A program made the position numbers and the translations under genes. The notes under the pieces were generated by a model, which saw only the letters and a list, made by a program, of their open reading frames with translations, had not been told where the DNA came from and ran no database searches. From DATLXH01 sp035576005 (lineage in GTDB: Bacteria > Acidobacteriota > Thermoanaerobaculia > Gp7-AA8), in NCBI GenBank assembly GCA_035576005.1, contig DATLXH010000037.1, positions 9,793 to 73,792 of the forward strand: a DNA stretch of 64,000 nt, given 5' to 3'. This document shows, piece after piece, positions 1-7,717 of the stretch (positions are counted from its first letter, which is position 1; every line of letters begins with the position of its first letter).

Positions 1-2
1 CT

Positions 3-701
3 GCGTGTGCCGGAGTGACGACTGTCATTACGACTGCGAACTCCGCACAGCGCGGCGGAGAAGACAATGTAGAGTCGGTCGATCTTGCCGGGAATGTCTC
101 GCTCATCGACGCTGCACAGTTGGCGGGTGTACGGCAGTTCATCTTCATCTCCGTCGCCGCTGTCGACGAGTCGAGCGCAGTTCCTCTCTTTGCAGCGAAG
201 GCGCAAGTGGAAAAACACCTTCGCGCGAGCGGAATGAACTTCACCATCATCGCTCCTCACATCTTCATGGATGTCTGGTTCCCGATGATTATCGGAAGCG
301 CTCTCGGAGCCGGACGGCCTGTGCCGCTGGTTGCAGGAGGAAGAAGTCGTCACTCCTTCATCGCGGTCAATGACGTGGCAGCATTCACGGTAGCGTCGAT
401 CGGCAATCCGAGCGCCGCGAATCGTCGACTCGTCCTCGGGGGTCCGGAGGCAATCTCCTGGATCGATATCGTCGCAAAGACGAGCGCGATCATCGGACGC
501 GAGCTCGATGTGGAGACGATTGCTTCAGGTTCGCCGATTCCTTCTTTACCTTCGCCAGTGGATCAGATGATTGGTAACCTGGCGGCAGATCTCGAACAGC
601 AGGATGTCATTCTGGATACAGCAGCACTGGCGACGGAATTCGGAGTTACGCAGACGACTGCCGAAACGATTCTGAAACGCATGCTCGCAACCCGAACCTA
701 G
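3..701 (+). CDS. NmrA-like NAD(P)-binding protein, 5' end outside the window
   Basis: The reading frame is open to the left edge, so the true start is outside the window and the N-terminal Rossmann GxxGxxG motif is not visible. The visible part reads like the middle and C-terminal half of an NmrA/atypical SDR (NAD(P)H-binding) protein: a GVTTVITTA strand, then VDLAGNVSLIDAAQLAGVRQFIFIS, the usual pattern of a substrate entry followed by 'AA..AGV..F.F.S', and later RHSFIAVNDVAAF, typical of the substrate-domain side. Such proteins are cytosolic oxidoreductases or redox-sensing regulators; the substrate cannot be read from sequence. A GTG at 15 is possible as a start only if the gene is truncated. 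The gene ends before a 218-bp gap that carries the operator of the next operon. Confidence 0.75.
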   Translation, partial: ACAGVTTVITTANSAQRGGEDNVESVDLAGNVSLIDAAQLAGVRQFIFISVAAVDESSAVPLFAAKAQVEKHLRASGMNFTIIAPHIFMDVWFPMIIGSALGAGRPVPLVAGGRSRHSFIAVNDVAAFTVASIGNPSAANRRLVLGGPEAISWIDIVAKTSAIIGRELDVETIASGSPIPSLPSPVDQMIGNLAADLEQQDVILDTAALATEFGVTQTTAETILKRMLATRT

Positions 702-878
702 CGCCCAGCAACAGGAGCGAGTTCGGATGTGTTCAGGCTGAGGCGGCAACAGGATCGAGGTTCAGGCTGAGCTCGTTCGTCTGCCACAGGCGATGAACTG
801 ATTGCGGTAAATACAGGGGTCGTACCGTTTGCCTCCAGTCTTGACGGTGCCGCGTGCGAGTGCGAGTGTGTCAGCCAA

Positions 879-919
879 ATGCATTGACTGCTGCATCATA
901 GCGATGCATAGTCTGCATC
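879..919 (+). promoter_or_regulatory. Probable toxin-antitoxin operator: phased TGCATC/GATGCA half-sites
   Basis: Immediately before the antitoxin ATG (920) lie half-sites TGCATC at 892-897, GATGCA at 903-908 and TGCATC at 914-919. They alternate in orientation and start exactly 11 bp apart, so neighbouring sites form perfect 6-bp inverted repeats with 5-bp spacers. A further partial site (ATGCA, 879-883) lies upstream. One helical turn between half-sites on a single face is what ribbon-helix-helix antitoxins bind. There is no room for a purine-rich ribosome binding site between the last half-site and the ATG, so operator and translation start overlap. Confidence 0.6.
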
Positions 920-1177
920 ATGAAAGCGATCACGGTTCGCAACATTCCGCCCGAAGTGCAGAAACTGATTCGCGAACGATCTCGAAAGAAACGGCTCAGT
1001 GCTAATCGCGCCGTCCTCGACCTCCTGCTCGACCAGGCCGGCGCGGTAACGAAGCGCCAGCCAAGGCTGCATCACGACCTCGACGAACTTGCTGGTTCGT
1101 GGAGCGAAGCTGAGTCCCGCAGTTTCGACGAAGCCGTTGCGCTACAGCGTGGAATCGACGAAGAGTTGTGGCGATGA
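920..1177 (+). CDS. FitA/VapB-type ribbon-helix-helix antitoxin
   Basis: An 85-residue protein. Residues 1-45 have the FitA-like Arc/MetJ ribbon-helix-helix pattern: a beta strand with alternating contacts (KAITVRNIPPEVQKLI), then a helix rich in Arg/Lys and a second helix around SANRAVLDLLLDQ. The C-terminal 40 residues are acidic and end in an Asp/Glu-rich tail that in this family wraps the toxin active site. The stop overlaps the downstream PIN-domain start (ATGA at 1174-1177), so the pair is translationally coupled. Expected role: neutralise the toxin and, as a complex, autorepress from the inverted repeats just upstream. Confidence 0.85.
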   Translation: MKAITVRNIPPEVQKLIRERSRKKRLSANRAVLDLLLDQAGAVTKRQPRLHHDLDELAGSWSEAESRSFDEAVALQRGIDEELWR

Positions 1178-1572
1178 GCCGCATCCTTCTCGATACTTCA
1201 GCGTACTCGGCCTTTCTTCGCGGACACTCAGGAGTCGTTCAGTCGATTCGCCAGTCCGAGGAGATTAGTCTGAATCCTGTGATTCTCGGGGAGACCTTGG
1301 CGGGTTTTCGCAAAGGAAATCGTCAACGCCGCAATGAAGAAGCGCTGGAGAAGTTCCTTTCGTCTCCGCGCGTGAACGTCGTCGACATTAACGCGGAGAC
1401 CTCGGAGCGGTACGCAATCATTCTGGACAGCCTGCGACGCGCGGGGACTCCCGTCGCCAGCAATGATATCTGGATCGCTGCGAGCGCCATGCAGTTCGGC
1501 TTCCGCCTCGTCACTTTCGATACGGACTTTGAGCGGATTCCACACATTCTCCTGGAGCTACACGAGGCGTGA
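1174..1572 (+). CDS. PIN-domain ribonuclease toxin (VapC/FitB-like)
   Basis: A 132-residue PIN domain of normal length. The start was taken as ATG 1174, which overlaps the antitoxin stop; a GTG two codons earlier is less likely. The acidic metal-binding set is present: Asp in LLDTSAYS near the N terminus, Glu in ILGETLAGF, Asp in SNDIWIAASA and Asp in VTFDTDF. PIN toxins of the type II systems are Mg/Mn-dependent RNases that cleave tRNA, rRNA or mRNA; the target here is unknown. It forms a two-gene operon with the ribbon-helix-helix antitoxin. Confidence 0.88.
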   Translation: MSRILLDTSAYSAFLRGHSGVVQSIRQSEEISLNPVILGETLAGFRKGNRQRRNEEALEKFLSSPRVNVVDINAETSERYAIILDSLRRAGTPVASNDIWIAASAMQFGFRLVTFDTDFERIPHILLELHEA

Positions 1573-1754
1573 GGTCTATGCGGGCTAACGGATTGCGCCC
1601 CTCGACTCGACCCAACGGGATGCAAAGAGTCGGAGTCCTCGATGGTTTCACCGCCCCGCGAGACCTCAACTGCCGTTAACGCCCGACATTCTCTCGCGGT
1701 GGAGGGAGGAGCGGGGGATCGACTTCCTATTGTTCGCATGATTCAATCGAACAA

Positions 1755-3335
1755 TTGATAGCTAGAATTCTCACTGTCATCGCGCTGATGATCGCCTCTT
1801 CCGCGAACGCTGCCGAAACAGCCGGGGCAGTGGCGCTGCTCGTGAACGAGCCTGACAACGCGATCGTTGCAGCGGGCATTACCAAAGCTCTGAGATCCCC
1901 TCTGCCGTTGGTTCGAGCCGCATCGGCCCGTGTTGCGAACGCACGCAAGCTCACTGCGCTCCTCCCCACTCTGCGCAGCACGTTGCAAGGCGAAACCGAT
2001 GTCACCGCCGCTGCCGAAATGGCCACGGCCGCGGTGATGCTCGGGGAGTCCGACCTCGCGGCTTTGCTCGCGGTGAGCGACCGGTTCGGAAAACGTCTGG
2101 ACCTGGCGATCTCTGAAGGCGTGGCGCGACGCGGTGGTGCCATGGCGATCGACAACTACATCACCACCTTGCGCTCACGGGCGGTCCCATCCAATTACTT
2201 CCTCATGGCTTTATGGGGCCGTTGGGAACTACTGATTCCGACGACCTCCCGCATCCTTGGTCTCGGCGACGAGAGTGGATGGTCAATGCTGCTCGACGCA
2301 ACGCGCCGATCTGGCGTTACCGCGCCGGCGAATATTCTCGTCGCCTCGCTCTCCTCACGGTCCTCGGCAATCAGAGGGGCCACCATCTGGTTCCTCGTCC
2401 GCGGGTATTCCCTCGACCCCGCCAGGATTCCTGCAGCGCTAAAGGGGGCTATCCAGGCCACGGGTGAAGTTGAGGCCATCTCTATGAGCGAAGAGTTCGC
2501 CCGCGAGCTTTTCCGGCGCCTTACCGGAGCCTCTCCCCGCGAAGAGAGCCGGTGGGTAGATTGGCTCGAAACTGGTGAAGGCCAGTCTTCCGTACTGATT
2601 GACAATGATGTTGAAAAGCTTTTTTCCGCACGTGAGCGACAGGCCCGCTTGAAGGGTCGGCCGGGTTCCCCAGGGAAATCGTTGCGTGGAACCATTCCGT
2701 CCATCGAGCTTCCAGGCTCGCCCTATTACGTTCCCGCACCGCTGCCAGCGGGACTGGCCGGTGACGTGTTGCGGGAGACCCGCTGTCAAGGGCAGTGGAT
2801 GGGATTGGCTGGAACTGTGGTGGACTCGAGCGGCCGCGTGCAATCTGTAGACGTCAGCAAAGTCTCCACGGATGAGCGTTGCCGCATCGCTCTGTCGACT
2901 CTGTTCCGGTTATCGCTGGCGGAGACCACGTCTTTCCGTAGTCAGCTGAAAAGTGAGCATGTCGTGGTCAAAGCTTCGGGGGCGTCACTTTGTCTCGATG
3001 CAGCCTCTCCCGAGAGTCAAAGCGGAGAGACGACACCACTGATGGTGGGGGGAGCGGTCAAGGCCCCGGTCTCGACTCGCCGGGTCGACCCTATTTTTCC
3101 GGATGATGCGCGCAAGGCCATGAAGGGAGCCAGTGTCAGCGTGGTTGCCGAGTGCGTAATTACCCGGGCCGGCTGCCTCCGAAACATCCAGCTGATCCAA
3201 CAATCTCCCTTCCCATCCATCAACGGAGCGGTGATCCTCGCGCTCTCGCAATGGAAGTTCAAGCCGGGAACGCTGAACGGAAAACCGGTCGACGTGCTCT
3301 TTGAACTGACCGTGAACTTCAAGAGCGGATTTTGA
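1755..3335 (+). CDS. TonB C-terminal-domain protein with a long helical-repeat-like periplasmic region
   Basis: A 526-residue protein beginning at TTG 1755 (no in-frame ATG upstream; the ATG at 1738 runs into a stop). Residues 1-20 form a signal peptide ending in ANAAE. Residues about 20-280 are Ala/Leu-rich helices resembling HEAT-like repeats, with no membrane anchor after the signal. Residues about 430-526 are a TonB C-terminal domain: VGGAVKAPVSTRRVDPIFPDDARKA, a Cys pair (AECVITRAGC), and ALSQWKFKPGTLNGKPVDV, the hallmark of energy-transducer-type TonB_C domains. Since no Pro-rich spanning region or TM helix beyond the signal is seen, classic energy transduction is uncertain. It may be a periplasmic partner of a TonB-dependent system. 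Confidence 0.7.
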   Translation: MIARILTVIALMIASSANAAETAGAVALLVNEPDNAIVAAGITKALRSPLPLVRAASARVANARKLTALLPTLRSTLQGETDVTAAAEMATAAVMLGESDLAALLAVSDRFGKRLDLAISEGVARRGGAMAIDNYITTLRSRAVPSNYFLMALWGRWELLIPTTSRILGLGDESGWSMLLDATRRSGVTAPANILVASLSSRSSAIRGATIWFLVRGYSLDPARIPAALKGAIQATGEVEAISMSEEFARELFRRLTGASPREESRWVDWLETGEGQSSVLIDNDVEKLFSARERQARLKGRPGSPGKSLRGTIPSIELPGSPYYVPAPLPAGLAGDVLRETRCQGQWMGLAGTVVDSSGRVQSVDVSKVSTDERCRIALSTLFRLSLAETTSFRSQLKSEHVVVKASGASLCLDAASPESQSGETTPLMVGGAVKAPVSTRRVDPIFPDDARKAMKGASVSVVAECVITRAGCLRNIQLIQQSPFPSINGAVILALSQWKFKPGTLNGKPVDVLFELTVNFKSGF

Positions 3336-3341
3336 CCTGGA

Positions 3342-3563
3342 TCAATTTGCCGCGATCACGTGCTCCTGAACCTGGACCGAATCCATGAGCCACGCGCGGC
3401 CGAGGAGCTCGTTCGCGTTCTGCCTGAAAAATTTGAAGAAGATGCCGTTGATGTTGAGGCTGTGTTTCTCAGCCAGGTATCGAACGATCCGCTCGGACGA
3501 TACGCTCGTGTTTCTGGCTCGGGAGTTCGGGATCGACAGCAGCAGACCGTAGTAGGGGGTCAT
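3342..3563 (-). pseudogene. Short remnant, possibly of a DUF91/NucS-like protein
   Basis: A 73-codon open frame converging on the TonB-domain gene, 6 bp from its stop. The segment with SERIVRYLAEKHSLNINGIFFKFFR followed by LLGRAWLMD recalls the conserved 'RI..YL.E..G..IN..FF..F' stretch seen in hypothetical nuclease-like (DUF91/NucS-type) proteins, from memory only. It lacks everything expected before and after, so it looks like a decayed C-terminal piece rather than a working gene. The upstream side (about 3560-3660) contains repeat-like sequence, including a copy of the REP-like module seen at 14.5-16.1 kb. It could also be a genuine small unknown protein. Confidence 0.3.
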
Positions 3564-3637
3564 GCAGAGACCGGGGGTCAGACCTCTACTCGTCTCAGCA
3601 AATTCTGCATGTGATGAGCCAGAAGAAGAGAGTAAAA

Positions 3638-3659
3638 AGGGTCGCAGCTTCGTCAGATG
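3638..3659 (+). repeat. Solitary copy of the REP-like module found around the RAYT gene
   Basis: AGGGTCGCAGCTTCGTCAGA at 3638-3657 (continuing TG) matches the core of the modules at 14502-14602 (AGGGTCGCAGCTTCACATG) and the modules at 15.9-16.1 kb. It lies about 11 kb from the transposase, which shows that the module is dispersed and not confined to the transposase locus. Confidence 0.5.
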
Positions 3660-3681
3660 TTACGATTCCGACTGTCAGCCA

Positions 3682-3840
3682 ATGCAGGCCAGCCTCGGAA
3701 CCAGTAAAGTGAAAAAGAAGACGCCACCGTCCGACCCCAACATCCCGAAGTGTCCGGTATGCGGTCGACGATCGACCGTGCGAAAGATCGAAGAGCGCAT
3801 GCACTACTGCGATCACTGCCAGCAGGCGTTTACGAAGTGA
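3682..3840 (+). CDS. Small zinc-ribbon protein
   Basis: Start taken as ATG 3682, giving 52 residues: a basic Lys-rich N terminus (KVKKKTPPSDPNIPK) followed by a CPVCG...CDHC zinc ribbon with a 17-residue spacing between the two CxxC knuckles, ending QQAFTK. The open frame extends further upstream (to 3562), but that part translates repeat-like DNA and is probably not coding. Function unknown; proteins of this size and shape are often nucleic-acid-binding or remnants of larger zinc-finger proteins. No ribosome binding site of note precedes the ATG. Confidence 0.45.
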   Translation: MQASLGTSKVKKKTPPSDPNIPKCPVCGRRSTVRKIEERMHYCDHCQQAFTK

Positions 3841-4149
3841 TCTCGGACGAAAGGCGGCGAGGGTTTCCGCGAGCGTTACTCTGAATGACGTGAGCTCTCA
3901 CCCGTTTTCCACGAGCCACCTCTCCCGGGGAGAGGGGAGACCCACCTGCCACCGCTCGCCGATCGAATCACTTTGCTGTTCAAGGCGGCGACTGCGACGT
4001 TCCGTGAGTTGACCAATCTGGGCCTGTCGTTGACCCGACAGACAAGAGTGTCTGTCCTACATCCCGCGCTCTCACTCGGCGCTTGCACACCACCCTCTCC
4101 ATCGGGAGGTGGATTCGGCCCGTCCGGCTGTGTTACCTCATCCAGCTGT
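3841..4149. repeat. Intergenic gap of 309 bp with three palindromic elements
   Basis: No convincing gene. It contains a CCTCTCCCGGGGAGAGG hairpin near 3921, an imperfect palindrome ACAGACAAGAGTGTCTGT at 4038-4055 that recurs at 13.98, 31.66 and 31.73 kb, and a CACCCTCTCC...GGGAGGTG hairpin around 4090-4112. The gap separates the rightward zinc-ribbon gene from the leftward kinase gene, so one of these hairpins may act as a two-way terminator. Confidence 0.5.
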
Positions 4150-5307
4150 CTAAATTTTCAGATCCACAGCCGAATCCCTGCCCGGTCCTCGGTCATGGAG
4201 AAGTGACTGAACCTTTCGCGTCAACTCTTCCAGTCCGTATGGCTTCGACAGGAAACCGACTGGGGAAGGCTGGTCGAACTCCTCGAGCAGTCGATGGTCT
4301 CCGTGGCCCGTGGAAAAGATTGTAGGGAGATCCGGATACCACTTCGCCACTTCGCGGTACACCTCGACGCCACTCATGTCGGGCAGACCCACGTCGAGAA
4401 TCAGCAGGTCGGGCGGATTAGATCTCAATCTGTCCAGCGCCGTATCACCGCGGGTCACCCATTCACAATGCACTCCCTCCATGTCCAGCAATTGCGATAG
4501 ACCCTCACCAACAGACAGCTCGTCCTCCACCAGGACCACGGACCGGATGGAACTCCAAGTGCCATCCACCTCTTCCACGCGAGTTGCCGTCGTGGTCTCC
4601 GGTCGAGACTTCCTCAGGAGAAGATGGAACGTGGTTCCTCGGCCGGGGACACTATCCACATCGATCTGCCCTCCGTGCGCCGCTACGATCTGATGCACGA
4701 TTGCCAGGCCCAGACCTGTCCCACGCGAGCCCTTCGTCGTGAAGAGTGGCTCGAATATGTGACCGATGACGTGGGGCGGGATCCCTTGCCCTTCATCGCT
4801 GACGGTCAGATGCGCATAGTTCTCGAACGTACCAGCTCCAGTCTCGAAACGCTCATAAGTCTCGGGAGGGCATGAAACGAGGCGCACGCTTATCATGCCT
4901 CCGGAGGGCATCGCGTCCCGGGCATTGATTGCCAGGTTCACGACTACCTGTTGCAGCCGCGCCGCGTCTCCTGTTAGATGTAACCCCTCTTCGCAGAAGA
5001 AGGCGAGGCTTGTTGCGTTATCGAGTCTCGATCTGAGCTCGTCACTCACGTCGGCCAGAAGTTGAGAGGCATCCAGCGGTTTGAGCTCCAGCTCTCCGGT
5101 GGCACGCGTGAATCGGAGGATGTCCTCGGTGATGACCTTCCCCCGCTCCGTACTCTTCAGGATATGTTCCGTTGCTTTTTGCAGCACGGGGTCACCCTGG
5201 GTTCGCCCCCTGATGATCTCGGCGAAAGGCATGATGCCCATCATGACGTTGCTTATTTCGTGCGCGAGAGTCGCCGCGAGGCGACCCAGGCTGTTGATGC
5301 GGTCCAC
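4150..5307 (-). CDS. Histidine kinase core plus response-regulator receiver (3' half of a frameshifted hybrid kinase)
   Basis: A 385-residue product if read from GTG 5307. Residues 1-65 are the phosphoacceptor HisKA domain (LAATLAHEISNVMMG, His16). Residues about 110-225 are the HATPase domain (NLAINARDAM, the G1 box DEGQGIPP, and GSRGTGLGLAIV). Residues about 255-375 are a receiver domain (VVLVEDE, phosphoacceptor Asp in LILDVGLPDMSG, Lys in LSKPYGLEEL). The preceding PAS/GAF region lies in another frame and overlaps it. Joining the frames at base 5308 restores a single hybrid kinase of about 990 residues. The isolated piece has every catalytic motif but no sensor. Confidence 0.8.
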   Translation of the reverse strand: MDRINSLGRLAATLAHEISNVMMGIMPFAEIIRGRTQGDPVLQKATEHILKSTERGKVITEDILRFTRATGELELKPLDASQLLADVSDELRSRLDNATSLAFFCEEGLHLTGDAARLQQVVVNLAINARDAMPSGGMISVRLVSCPPETYERFETGAGTFENYAHLTVSDEGQGIPPHVIGHIFEPLFTTKGSRGTGLGLAIVHQIVAAHGGQIDVDSVPGRGTTFHLLLRKSRPETTTATRVEEVDGTWSSIRSVVLVEDELSVGEGLSQLLDMEGVHCEWVTRGDTALDRLRSNPPDLLILDVGLPDMSGVEVYREVAKWYPDLPTIFSTGHGDHRLLEEFDQPSPVGFLSKPYGLEELTRKVQSLLHDRGPGRDSAVDLKI

Positions 5308-6997
5308 GCTCGAGACGTTGCTTCATCCGTTTGTGTTCGGAGATGTTGCTGACCACAGCCAGCAAATGCGGCACACCGCCCATGAGGAACGCGGTCCCGT
5401 GCAAGGCCACGTTTACCTCGCCTCCATCCTGCTTCAGATGGACCGCTTCTGCATAGTATGGCTCGCCGGCAGCGGCGCGAGCTGCAAACGTTTCGAGCTT
5501 GCCATGGTCCGCGGGCCTTACGAGCTCCGTGGCCGGTCGTCCGATCAACTCCTCGAAGGTGTATCCGTGCATCTCGCAAGCTGCTTTGTTCGCCGTTACG
5601 ATCCGGCCTGTGAGGTCGATGATGAGGATTGCGTCGGTAACTGCCTCGACGATCGCGCGATACTGTTCCTCCTGCTGCCATAGACGGTTGAGAGTCTGCA
5701 CGCGGTCTGTAATGTCGCTACAGTTCAGAATCATCGCTTTTAAAGTTGGATGCTCGAGCTGGTTGGAGATCGTGACCTCTATCCAGCGCACATCCCCATT
5801 CTCGTGAATCACCCGGAACGCCTGCGTCCTCGCTTCCCTCCGCTTCGTTGCTGCCCGGAAGACGGACGTCACCCATTCCTGCTGATCGGCGTGTACGAAG
5901 GCAAACGCGGATTGTCCGATCACGTCTTCGTCACGGCGACCAAAGAGCCGGCGTGCAGACGGAGATCTGTAGAGCACAATCCCGTCCGCGTCCGCGAGAA
6001 GCAAAGCCTCGGCGGAATGCTCGAGCAGTGCCTCTGACCGCTCCACAGTGATGCGCATCTCTTGCTCAGCGCGGAGTCTTTCAATGACCAGTGCCGCCAC
6101 GGATGTGGCGAGCTCGAACACTCCCTGCTGACGTGCGTCAGGCTTTTGAGGTTGCAGAAAGTAGATCGCCAGAGTGCCGAGCAGGACTCCATCGACGCCA
6201 AATATCGGCACTGCCAGGCAGGCAGACATTCCCGATGAGAGAGCGCCTTCCCGATAGTTGCTGAACAGCGGATCGCTGGCGATCTCCTCGACGTAAACCG
6301 ACTTTCGGCGATAGGCGGCGGTGCCCGAGGCTTCTTCCGCGGGGCCAATGGGGAGCGGGGTCAGGAACGCCGCGTGTGCTGCCGGCAGAGACGGTGCCGC
6401 CATGAGTCGAAGATACTTTCCATTGTCGCTCACACAGAACAGGGCGGACTTCCCTCCCGGACTTCGCTGCTCCACAAATTCGGTGATGCGCCGCAGCGCC
6501 TGGACGGGATCGGCGTGAGCCGCCAGGCCTTTGAGCAGAGTCAACTCGCCGCTGGAGAAGTCAACCTCACCCTTGTGCGAGCCCACATCTCCGGGCGGCG
6601 AGCTCGTCGCGATTCGCTCTCGTGGCTTTTGATCGTGCGTTTGCAACTTTCGGATGATCAAGCCGACGACGGTGGCCTCGGCCGTGCCTCCGGACTGTTT
6701 CGAAAGCTCGACGGTGAACTTCGAGCCGTCGCGATGCACTGCTTCCGACTGTACTGCCCGACAGGTGTCTGCGTCGTTACAGTCAGCCACACCGGGCATT
6801 CCATTGAGTCCGGCGTGACTGCTCTCGGGTACGAGCGTGCGGAGGTCCTTCCCAATCAGCTGGCAGGTACCGTAGCCGAACATCCGCTCCGCGATGTCGT
6901 TGGCAAACATGATCGTCTCCACGTGGTCTGTAACGATTACAGCGTCGGTGGAACGATCAGCAACAGAGTTCCCCCTCCCGGGTAAAGCCTGCTTCAT
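5192..6997 (-). CDS. PAS-GAF-PAS-PAS sensor region (5' half of the frameshifted hybrid kinase)
   Basis: Start taken as ATG 6997 (MKQALPG); a TTG at 7009 is an alternative. Domains in order: PAS (about 10-115, AVIVTDHVETIMFANDIAERMFGY), GAF (about 155-315), PAS (about 320-435, ending MILNCSDITDRVQTL) and PAS (about 445-560, AILIIDLTGRIVTANKAACEMHGY, ending VVSNISEHKRMKQRLE). After QRLE the frame drifts into Pro/Arg-rich nonsense (residues about 565-600), while the kinase continues in the neighbouring frame from 5307. No TM segments, so cytosolic. It is divergent from the KaiC-like operon, 270 bp away, and may share its signal. Either a recent pseudogene, a sequencing error, or a genuinely split sensor and kinase. 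Confidence 0.75.
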   Translation of the reverse strand: MKQALPGRGNSVADRSTDAVIVTDHVETIMFANDIAERMFGYGTCQLIGKDLRTLVPESSHAGLNGMPGVADCNDADTCRAVQSEAVHRDGSKFTVELSKQSGGTAEATVVGLIIRKLQTHDQKPRERIATSSPPGDVGSHKGEVDFSSGELTLLKGLAAHADPVQALRRITEFVEQRSPGGKSALFCVSDNGKYLRLMAAPSLPAAHAAFLTPLPIGPAEEASGTAAYRRKSVYVEEIASDPLFSNYREGALSSGMSACLAVPIFGVDGVLLGTLAIYFLQPQKPDARQQGVFELATSVAALVIERLRAEQEMRITVERSEALLEHSAEALLLADADGIVLYRSPSARRLFGRRDEDVIGQSAFAFVHADQQEWVTSVFRAATKRREARTQAFRVIHENGDVRWIEVTISNQLEHPTLKAMILNCSDITDRVQTLNRLWQQEEQYRAIVEAVTDAILIIDLTGRIVTANKAACEMHGYTFEELIGRPATELVRPADHGKLETFAARAAAGEPYYAEAVHLKQDGGEVNVALHGTAFLMGGVPHLLAVVSNISEHKRMKQRLERGPHQQPGSPRGDSRARNKQRHDGHHAFRRDHQGANPG

Positions 6998-7279
6998 ATC
7001 AAAGGGCAATGCACATTCTCATCCCGCCCGCTTGCAGAGCAGGGGGAATGGAGTTGTTCTTTGCTTCAAACGATAGTTCCTGGGGAACAGTGGGACAGCG
7101 CTCACTGGAACTATTGCTTCAGCTGGAAAAAAGGCGCACAACGGAGAATTCCGGGCACTGATGGCTGGACTCATGCACCAACAGAGTCCTCCGCATAGGA
7201 CATTTCTGACACGACAACCAACCTGATAACGTAGCTCGGCATCCAAGCAGGAATCAGATGCGAGCTAAGATGAACGTTC

Positions 7280-7717
7280 ATGACGACGCCGCCTAACACT
7301 GTGCTGTCATCAGTCGCGACGACTGTGCTGCGAAGCCGTGTCGATTCCCGCACGGATGCGGACACCGTTGTCGCGATTACGCGACGGACCTATGACGATC
7401 TGGCTGGGGTGCTCGTACCGTTAATTGGGGAGGTCGGACTCACTGCGTTGAGCTCGCGGGCGTTGCACCTGGCCATGCGCGACTATCCGGGGAGTCAGGT
7501 CGCCGGGCCGAGTGAAGCCGTCGATCTATCCGATCAGATCCACAGCTGGCTCGATCGGCAGGATGACAACCTTAGAATCGATGCGGCTTCCGCGATGATT
7601 TCCGCATTGGGCGGGCTGCTCGTGACTTTCATCGGTGAACCGTTGACTATGCGCCTCGTCCAGAAGGCGTGGCCGGAAGGCTTTCCCGATGGGAGCTCAT
7701 TGGAGACACACCCATGA
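7280..7717 (+). CDS. Unknown 145-residue protein coupled to the KaiC-like gene
   Basis: I do not recognise this family. It is a soluble, mostly helical protein with no signal peptide; a central stretch (residues about 40-60, YDDLAGVLVPLIGEVGLTALSSRAL) and a C-terminal helix (ISALGGLLVTFIGEPLTMRLVQKAW) are amphipathic, the latter followed by GFPDG. Its stop overlaps the KaiC-like start (ATGA, 7714-7717), so the two are co-translated and probably interact. It resembles neither KaiA nor KaiB in length or motif as far as I can judge. Start ATG 7280 was chosen because it gives the full open frame after a 270-bp divergent promoter region. Genes of this position in kinase/KaiC operons often encode adaptors, but that is inference. 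Confidence 0.7.
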   Translation: MTTPPNTVLSSVATTVLRSRVDSRTDADTVVAITRRTYDDLAGVLVPLIGEVGLTALSSRALHLAMRDYPGSQVAGPSEAVDLSDQIHSWLDRQDDNLRIDAASAMISALGGLLVTFIGEPLTMRLVQKAWPEGFPDGSSLETHP

